Of a stretch of 9,477 nucleotides of DNA, positions 5,078 to 9,477 are shown piece by piece. The notes below the pieces were generated by a model. That model saw nothing but the letters and a program-made list of their open reading frames with translations, was not told the DNA's origin and searched no databases. A program made the position numbers and the translations under genes. The stretch comes from DATKZB01 sp035528235. GTDB taxonomy: Bacteria; Planctomycetota; Phycisphaerae; FEN-1346. The stretch lies in NCBI GenBank assembly GCA_035528235.1, contig DATKZB010000339.1, forward strand, positions 1 to 9,477, in the 5' to 3' direction. Position 1 is the first letter of the stretch; every line of letters starts with the position of its first letter.

Positions 5078-6664
5078 ATGAAGTACGCTCCGTTGGTGAT
5101 CGTCGCGGTGGCCATCGTGGCCGCCGGCCTTGGGTCGGCGCGCGGCCAGGACGCCCGGCCGTCGGTGGGTTTCGAGGAACTCAAGGCCCTGTACAGGGAT
5201 GCGCCGCTGGTCGTGCTGTTCCAGGTCGAGGCGGTCCAGGCCAATCCGACCGTGGCCCCGCGCTTGGTCTGGGAGGTGCAGGGACCGGTCCTGGAAGTCA
5301 TCAAGGGCCGTGTGCTGCCGGGCAAGATTCTGGTTCACGTTGACAGCATCGTCCGGGTCTTCGACACGACGCGAACCGACATGGCGGGCAAGCAGTTCGT
5401 CGCGGCAATCAAGCCGCTCGGCGACGCCGTGAGCCGGCGGTTCCAGGTGGTGGGGCCGGTTGCCTTCGCGGCCGGCGGCCAGGAGGCGGACGTTCTGCGG
5501 AAACTCTCTCAGACCGACGTCGAGACCGGCTCCGGCGGGACGGGCCTGGAACTGACCGTCCGGCCCATCGACAAGGTTTTCCGCGTCGACGGCCCCAAGA
5601 CGATCGAGGTTCGGCTGACGAACACGAGCAAGGAGTCGGCCACGTACCTTCAGGCGCCGATCTCGGAGAAGGACGGCCGCCTGTACCTGACGGGCCAGGG
5701 CCTTCTGCGCATTCGCGACACCACCGGGGCCACGGTCGCCGACAAGGGGAACATCGCGTTGGGCCAGGTGCCCCCGCCGCCGCCCAAACCCGCCCTCATT
5801 CTGCCCGGGGCGAATTTCGTCGAGACGGTCGACCTGGCAAAGTACTTCAACCTCTCGGAGGGCCGGTACACGCTGGTGCTCCTGCTGAACACACCCGACG
5901 GCCGCACCCGCATTCCATCGAACGGATTCTCGTTCCAGGTGGGGACGGTCATCACCCCCGAGCCCCCGCCGCCGCCCAAGAAGACCGAGCCGGTCGCGAC
6001 GCCACCGGAGCGGCCGGTCGCCAAGCCGGTCAAGACCACCCCGCCCGAGAAGAAGCCGACGAAACCCGCCGTCGCCGTTCCCGACCCGACGACGTACAAG
6101 CCGGGGAAGCCCTCCGTCGGGCTGGCGGGTCTCCTGCGGCCGATCAAGGCGACGTGCGAGGTCGGCGAGCCGGTGGGCCTCGAACTCCGCCTCATCAACG
6201 AGGGACCGCGGACACTGGCCGTGGACACGAGACTGGAGCGGACGCTGACGATTCAGGTCGAGTCGGTCGGCGAGAGCCCGCAGCCACTCGTCATCCGGCA
6301 GGTCATCCCGTGGCCGGTTGACGGCTCCGAGACGCTACCGGAGCAGCGGGCCTACCTTCGCGAAGGGGCTTTCTGGGGGCGAACCATCAACCTGAACACC
6401 CTCTATGGCCGCAGCCTCAACGGAATGCTCGCGCCGACGCCCGAGGAAGTCGCGGCCGGCAAGGATCTCTCGTACGAACGATTCGGCAAGCACCTGTTCG
6501 GGTTCCCGAAGCCCGGCTTCTACACGATAACGGCCACATACACCGTGACCCGCCCGCTAACGGCCGACGGCAAGCCCCCGGCCGCGCCCCCCAAACTGTG
6601 GTGGGTCGGCGAGATTCAGACCAACCCGGTTACGGTCGAGATTGCCGAGAAGGGGCGCGGCTGA
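5078..6664 (+). CDS. Secreted or periplasmic protein of unknown function with beta-rich domains and a Pro/Lys linker
   Basis: I cannot assign a function. The 528-aa product starts with a signal peptide: MKYAPLVIVAVAIVAAGLG (1-19), with likely cleavage near ARG-QD (about 21-24). Residues about 30-150 form a first domain with alternating beta-type segments such as LVVLFQVEAV (44-53). The second domain (about 157-290) resembles bacterial Ig-like/BsuPI-type folds: IEVRLTNTS (176-184), then ETVDLAKYFNLSEGRYTLVL (249-268), the 'Leu-Ser-x-Gly-x-Tyr' pattern common in such folds. Residues about 291-346 are a low-complexity linker rich in Pro, Lys and Thr with a PPPPP run (296-300). A third domain (about 347-524) repeats the Ig-like logic: VGLELRLINEGPRTL (366-380) and FPKPGFYTITATYTV (476-490). 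There is no C-terminal anchor or sorting signal. An extracytoplasmic location is well supported. A carbohydrate or protein binding role is only a guess. Confidence 0.85.
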   Translation: MKYAPLVIVAVAIVAAGLGSARGQDARPSVGFEELKALYRDAPLVVLFQVEAVQANPTVAPRLVWEVQGPVLEVIKGRVLPGKILVHVDSIVRVFDTTRTDMAGKQFVAAIKPLGDAVSRRFQVVGPVAFAAGGQEADVLRKLSQTDVETGSGGTGLELTVRPIDKVFRVDGPKTIEVRLTNTSKESATYLQAPISEKDGRLYLTGQGLLRIRDTTGATVADKGNIALGQVPPPPPKPALILPGANFVETVDLAKYFNLSEGRYTLVLLLNTPDGRTRIPSNGFSFQVGTVITPEPPPPPKKTEPVATPPERPVAKPVKTTPPEKKPTKPAVAVPDPTTYKPGKPSVGLAGLLRPIKATCEVGEPVGLELRLINEGPRTLAVDTRLERTLTIQVESVGESPQPLVIRQVIPWPVDGSETLPEQRAYLREGAFWGRTINLNTLYGRSLNGMLAPTPEEVAAGKDLSYERFGKHLFGFPKPGFYTITATYTVTRPLTADGKPPAAPPKLWWVGEIQTNPVTVEIAEKGRG

Positions 6665-6759
6665 CGGTTGACGAGGAGCCTGGCGGCGCGGTACAAGGCT
6701 TGCGGCACGGGGCGGGCGCCCGGGACGTCGGATCCGGGGCGCTCGCCTCGGCTCGTTCC

Positions 6760-6764
6760 GGAGG
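6760..6764 (+). promoter_or_regulatory. Shine-Dalgarno that decides the helicase start
   Basis: GGAGG at 6760-6764 lies 7 nt before GTG 6772, which is ideal spacing. It makes GTG 6772 the best start rather than the GTG at 6598, which lies inside the preceding gene. Confidence 0.8.
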
Positions 6765-6771
6765 CGCCCCT

Positions 6772-9102
6772 GTGGCCCGAGACGGCGGCCCATTCGACCG
6801 GTTCCTGGCGGACCTGGCAGAGGACCCGCACTACGCGGGTCAACAGGTCCACGTCCGTTCGCTGCCTGCCCGCCGCGCGAAGTTCGCCAAACCCGCTGTC
6901 CCCCTGCCGCAACCGCTGGCCGACGGCCTGAAGGCGGCCGGCATCCAGCGCCTGTACGTCCACCAGGCGAAGGCGCTCGACCTGGCGCGCGAGGGAAAGG
7001 ATTTCGTGGTCGTCACGGCTACGGCCAGCGGCAAGACGATGTGCTACAACCTGCCGGTGCTGGAGCGGTTGCTGGCCGAGCCCCGGGCCAAGGCGCTGTA
7101 CCTGTTTCCGACGAAGGCCCTCGCCCAGGACCAGTTGGGGACGCTGCGGCGGTGGGCCGAGTCGCACCCCGCCGTTGCCGCGGCCCTTCGCCCCGCCACG
7201 TACGACGGCGACACGCCTCGCCACAACCGGCGCAAGATCCGGACCGACGCCAACGTCGTCCTCTCGAACCCCGACATGCTGCACGTGGGCGTGCTGCCGT
7301 ACCATCCGCGCTGGGCGTCGTTCCTCCAGGACCTGAAGTACGTCGTCGTGGACGAACTGCACCAGTACCGCGGCATCTTCGGGTCGAACGTGGCGATGGT
7401 CATGCGGCGTGTGGCCCGGGTGTGCGCCCATTACGGCAGCCGGCCACAGTTCATCTGCTCGAGCGCCACGATTGCCAACCCGGGCGAACTGGCCCAGGCC
7501 GTCATCGGCCGGCCGTGCGAGACGATCGACACCGACGGCAGCCCGCGCGGCCCCCGGCTGTTCGTCCTGTGGAACCCGCCGCCCTTCGGAGCCGACGGCC
7601 TGGCGCGCCGAAGCGCCAACATGGAGGCCACCGACCTGTTGTGCCGCCTGGTCGAGCGCGGCGTCCAGACGATCGTGTTCACCAAGGCCCGGGTGGTGGC
7701 GGAACTCATCTATCGGTACGCCCGCGAGCGGCTCCAGAAATCCGACCCCGCGCTGGCCGAGAGAATCCGCGCCTACCGTGGCGGTTACCTGCCCGAGGAA
7801 CGCCGGGCCATCGAGCAGGCCCTCTTCACGGGCAAACTGCTCGGCATCGCATCGACCAACGCGCTGGAACTGGGCATTGACGTGGGCACGCTCGACGCCT
7901 CGATTCTGGTCGGGTTCCCCGGGACGATAGCCTCGACGTGGCAGCAGGCGGGCCGGGCGGGCCGCGGGGCCGAGCAATCGCTCTCGATCCTCGTGGCGTA
8001 CAACGACCCGATCGACCAGTACCTGATGCACCACCCGGACTATTTTTTCGGCCGGCCGGTCGAACAGGGCGTCGTGGACCCGGAGAATCCGTTCATTCTG
8101 GCCGGCCATCTTGGCTGCGCGGCCGCCGAACTGCCTTTGGCGCCGGAGGACCAGGCGCTGTTCGGCCCGCGGGCGGGCGAGGTGGCCGAGATCCTTGCCG
8201 CCGGCGGTGACCTGACGCACATCGACGACCGCTACTACTGGTCCAGCGCCGCATCGCCGTCGCAGAAGACGGACCTCCGGACGATCTCGAACGACACGTT
8301 CAGCATCGTCCGCCTCGGGCCGGGACGGCGAGAGGTCATCGGCCAGGTAGATTCGATCAGCGCCCCGGAACTGGTGTATCCGAACGCCATCTACCTTCAC
8401 GAGGGCGAGAGTTACCAGGTCCGCGAACTCGATTTCGAGGGGAAGGTCGCCTACATCGAACCCGCTGAGACCGACTACTACACGCAGCCCGTCCTGTCGG
8501 ACAAGTGCCACGTCCGCCGCGAGCGCGAGCGCAAGCACGCGGCCGGCGTGACGGCCTGTTTCGGCGACCTGACCGTCACCTGGGCCACGACCGCGTTCAA
8601 GAAGATCAAGTATTACACGAACGAGAACATCGGGCAGACCTCGCTCGACCTGCCCGCCCAGACGCTCGAGACGACGGGCCTGTGGCTGATGGTCGATGAC
8701 GAGGTGCTTGAGGACGCGCGGGCAACGGGCCTGAAGGCCGTCGAGGGCCTGGTGGGCGTGCGGAACCTGGCCCTGGTGTGCCTGCCGATGCTGGCGATGT
8801 GCGACCGGCGAGACCTCTCGGGCATCGTCGAGAGTTCCAACACGGGCCGGCCCACGGCCTTCATCTACGACCGGTTCCTGGGCGGTCTGGGATTTGCCCA
8901 AAAGGGATACGAACTGGTCGGCGACCTCCTGGCCATGTGCCGGCGGCTGGTGGCCGAATGCCCGTGCGAGTCGGGGTGCCCGAGTTGCGTGGGCCTGGCG
9001 AACCTGCGGCCGCCGCTTCACCAGGACCCCGACCTCTCACACGGATACGCCATCCCGTCGAAGGAAGCGGCCCTGGCCCTGCTGGACCGCTTGGCCACGT
9101 GA
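6772..9102 (+). CDS. DEAD/H-box helicase with DUF1998 domain (MrfA/YprA/Hrq1-like)
   Basis: The 776-aa product is a superfamily 2 helicase of the group containing B. subtilis MrfA (YprA, mitomycin-lesion repair) and eukaryotic Hrq1; the usual role is 3'-5' DNA unwinding in crosslink or lesion repair. Visible motifs are Q-motif-like YVHQAKAL (62-69), motif I TATASGKT (82-89), FPTKALAQDQ (112-121), motif II DELH (194-197), motif III SAT (231-233), motif V STNALELGIDVG (361-372) and motif VI QQAGRAGRG (391-399). A long C-terminal region ends in the DUF1998-type cysteine cluster C730, C732, C736, C739, in the order CPCESGCPSC, the metal-binding hallmark of the family. The chosen GTG start gives the family-like N-terminus FDRFLADLAEDPHYAGQQVHVRSLPAR (8-34). 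The MrfB exonuclease partner known from Bacillus is not adjacent. The gene follows the secreted-protein gene by 107 bp and may be co-transcribed with it. Confidence 0.93.
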   Translation: MARDGGPFDRFLADLAEDPHYAGQQVHVRSLPARRAKFAKPAVPLPQPLADGLKAAGIQRLYVHQAKALDLAREGKDFVVVTATASGKTMCYNLPVLERLLAEPRAKALYLFPTKALAQDQLGTLRRWAESHPAVAAALRPATYDGDTPRHNRRKIRTDANVVLSNPDMLHVGVLPYHPRWASFLQDLKYVVVDELHQYRGIFGSNVAMVMRRVARVCAHYGSRPQFICSSATIANPGELAQAVIGRPCETIDTDGSPRGPRLFVLWNPPPFGADGLARRSANMEATDLLCRLVERGVQTIVFTKARVVAELIYRYARERLQKSDPALAERIRAYRGGYLPEERRAIEQALFTGKLLGIASTNALELGIDVGTLDASILVGFPGTIASTWQQAGRAGRGAEQSLSILVAYNDPIDQYLMHHPDYFFGRPVEQGVVDPENPFILAGHLGCAAAELPLAPEDQALFGPRAGEVAEILAAGGDLTHIDDRYYWSSAASPSQKTDLRTISNDTFSIVRLGPGRREVIGQVDSISAPELVYPNAIYLHEGESYQVRELDFEGKVAYIEPAETDYYTQPVLSDKCHVRRERERKHAAGVTACFGDLTVTWATTAFKKIKYYTNENIGQTSLDLPAQTLETTGLWLMVDDEVLEDARATGLKAVEGLVGVRNLALVCLPMLAMCDRRDLSGIVESSNTGRPTAFIYDRFLGGLGFAQKGYELVGDLLAMCRRLVAECPCESGCPSCVGLANLRPPLHQDPDLSHGYAIPSKEAALALLDRLAT

Positions 9103-9156
9103 CGGGCAGCGGGTGTGACTGTTTCTTCTGGCAGACGTAACTCATGCAAGCGCCGG

Positions 9157-9175
9157 GCCTTCGAGTGCCGAAGGC
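9157..9175. repeat. Hairpin downstream of the helicase gene
   Basis: Arms GCCTTCG (9157-9163) and CGAAGGC (9169-9175) form a 7-bp stem with a 5-nt loop. An alternative fold pairs GTGCC (9165-9169) with GGCAC (9173-9177). It sits 55 bp after the helicase stop. With no T-run it is more like the neighbouring palindromic repeats than an intrinsic terminator, but it could help protect the 3' end of the transcript. Confidence 0.5.
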
Positions 9176-9184
9176 ACGATAGAT

Positions 9185-9362
9185 AATAGCCCACGGCGTG
9201 AGCCGTGGGAGACCGTGGCGCCCCATCTCATTCCTTCGAGCCCCGAAGGGGCGACAGGACGCCCCGGCCGCCGGTCATCTTTCGCCCCTGCCGGGGCTCA
9301 ACCACGAAAAACGAACGTGCCGTTCTTTGCCCGCCGACCCACGGCTCACGCCGTGGGCTATT
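9185..9362. repeat. Nested palindromic repeat array with a perfect 25-bp outer inverted repeat
   Basis: Bases 9185-9209 are the exact reverse complement of 9338-9362. Each arm contains its own hairpin: CCCACGGC-GTGA-GCCGTGGG at 9190-9209 and CCCACGGC-TCAC-GCCGTGGG at 9338-9357. Inside lies a second, imperfect inverted pair, 9238-9254 and 9282-9299, each with a 5-bp GCCCC/GGGGC stem and loops GAA and TGCC. From memory, motifs of the 'cccacggcgtgagccgtggg' and 'gagccccgaaggggcga' type recur between genes in planctomycete genomes. The array and the hairpin before it account for most of the 350-bp gap 9103-9452, where I see no credible gene. Confidence 0.88.
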
Positions 9363-9432
9363 GCCTGGTCCGAACCGGGTAGACTGTTTACAGAATGATC
9401 CGGGCACATGGTTTACAGGTGGTAAGGTGCGT

Positions 9433-9452
9433 GGGCGAAAGGAGCGTCGCCC
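9433..9452 (+). promoter_or_regulatory. Transposase ribosome-binding site inside a small hairpin
   Basis: AAGGAG (9439-9444) is 8 nt before ATG 9453. It lies in the 8-nt loop of a stem formed by GGGCGA (9433-9438) and TCGCCC (9447-9452), whose 3' arm ends right at the start codon. The RBS decides the start. The stem may modulate initiation, but it could also be chance in GC-rich DNA. Confidence 0.55.
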
Positions 9453-9477
9453 ATGCCTTGGACAGAAACGTGTGCCA
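9453..9477 (+). CDS. IS481-type transposase, N-terminal fragment (cut by window edge)
   Basis: Only eight codons are present, reading MPWTETCA. From memory, IS481-family and related HTH-plus-rve transposases often begin with MPW-x-E-x-C/S-A, followed by a helix-turn-helix. The strong RBS and the terminus-like repeats just upstream agree. The helix-turn-helix and the DDE catalytic core lie beyond the edge, so the call rests on the N-terminus and its context. Confidence 0.6.

Larger units (their letters stand above)
9385..9477 (+). mobile_element. Left end of an IS481-type insertion sequence (cut by window edge)
   Basis: The probable terminus begins at TGTTTACAG (9385-9393). GTTTACAG recurs at 9411-9418, so the end carries two direct copies 25 bp apart, which is plausible as tandem transposase-binding sites. 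TG...CA-type termini with TGTTTAC or TGTAAAC-like starts are consistent with IS481/IS3-like elements. The transposase start codon follows at 9453. The right end is outside the window, so the terminal inverted repeat and target duplication cannot be checked. Confidence 0.55.

Noticed and set aside
6598..6771. Upstream extension of the helicase gene into the preceding gene
   Set aside because: GGAGG at 6760-6764 before GTG 6772 and the family-like N-terminus favour the shorter form. The extra residues are Gly/Ala/Arg-rich without similarity to the family.
6616..9021. 801-codon open frame antisense to the helicase
   Set aside because: Its composition is a mirror of the helicase codon bias with no recognisable domain. 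The + strand frame carries all helicase motifs.
9198..9398. Small + strand ORF of 66 codons in the 3' intergenic region, and the 121-codon minus frame over 8861-9226
   Set aside because: The first frame is built from the palindromic repeats and runs into the IS end. The second overlaps the helicase 3' end. Neither has protein features of its own.
1..9477. Defence island or biosynthetic cluster
   Set aside because: The two IS ends and the helicase suggested one, but the genes are housekeeping or repair types without an effector/sensor pair, nuclease, toxin-antitoxin or biosynthetic core enzyme.

Overview
This is a GC-rich bacterial window, most probably from a Planctomycetota genome (Phycisphaerae-like). 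That placement is an inference from four things: gene content typical of such genomes, an archaeal/eukaryotic-type prolyl-tRNA synthetase, large secreted beta-rich proteins with Pro/Lys linkers, and GC-rich palindromic intergenic repeats. No rRNA, tRNA or CRISPR array is visible.

Layout. Bases 1-131 hold the last 42 codons of an IS630-type transposase on the + strand. It converges on proS (138-1559, minus strand), with 6 bases between the two stop codons. A 253-bp divergent intergenic region follows, then five + strand genes. These are a 115-aa stand-alone glycogen/AMPK-type carbohydrate-binding domain protein (1813-2160), a glycosyltransferase of the tRNA-queuosine mannosyltransferase (QTMAN/GTDC1, DUF3524) family (2363-3493), a MutY adenine glycosylase (3670-4791), a secreted protein of unknown function (5078-6664), and a MrfA/YprA/Hrq1-like DEAD/H helicase with a DUF1998 cysteine cluster (6772-9102). 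At the right edge (from about 9385) the left end of an IS481-type element begins, with the first 8 codons of its transposase.

The genes do not form one pathway. The recurring themes are DNA repair (mutY and the helicase) and tRNA function (proS and the QTMAN homologue). Gaps of 107 to about 290 bp, several holding strong palindromes, argue against one tight operon.

The most notable non-coding signal is a pair of elements at 2202-2274 and 3505-3617. Each consists of two perfect hairpins that are inverted copies of each other, separated by about 21 nt. In both elements the left hairpin has a C:G pair and the right hairpin a T:A pair at the same stem position, which is a compensatory change that keeps the stem. 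They look like two members of one REPIN/MITE-like family. A third, different nested palindrome array (9157-9362) lies between the helicase and the IS481-type end, and contains a perfect 25-bp inverted repeat.

I see no convincing new multi-gene defence or biosynthetic system here. The best candidates for novelty are the paired-hairpin family, the bacterial QTMAN homologue, and a MutY whose C-terminal domain keeps an almost complete Nudix box.
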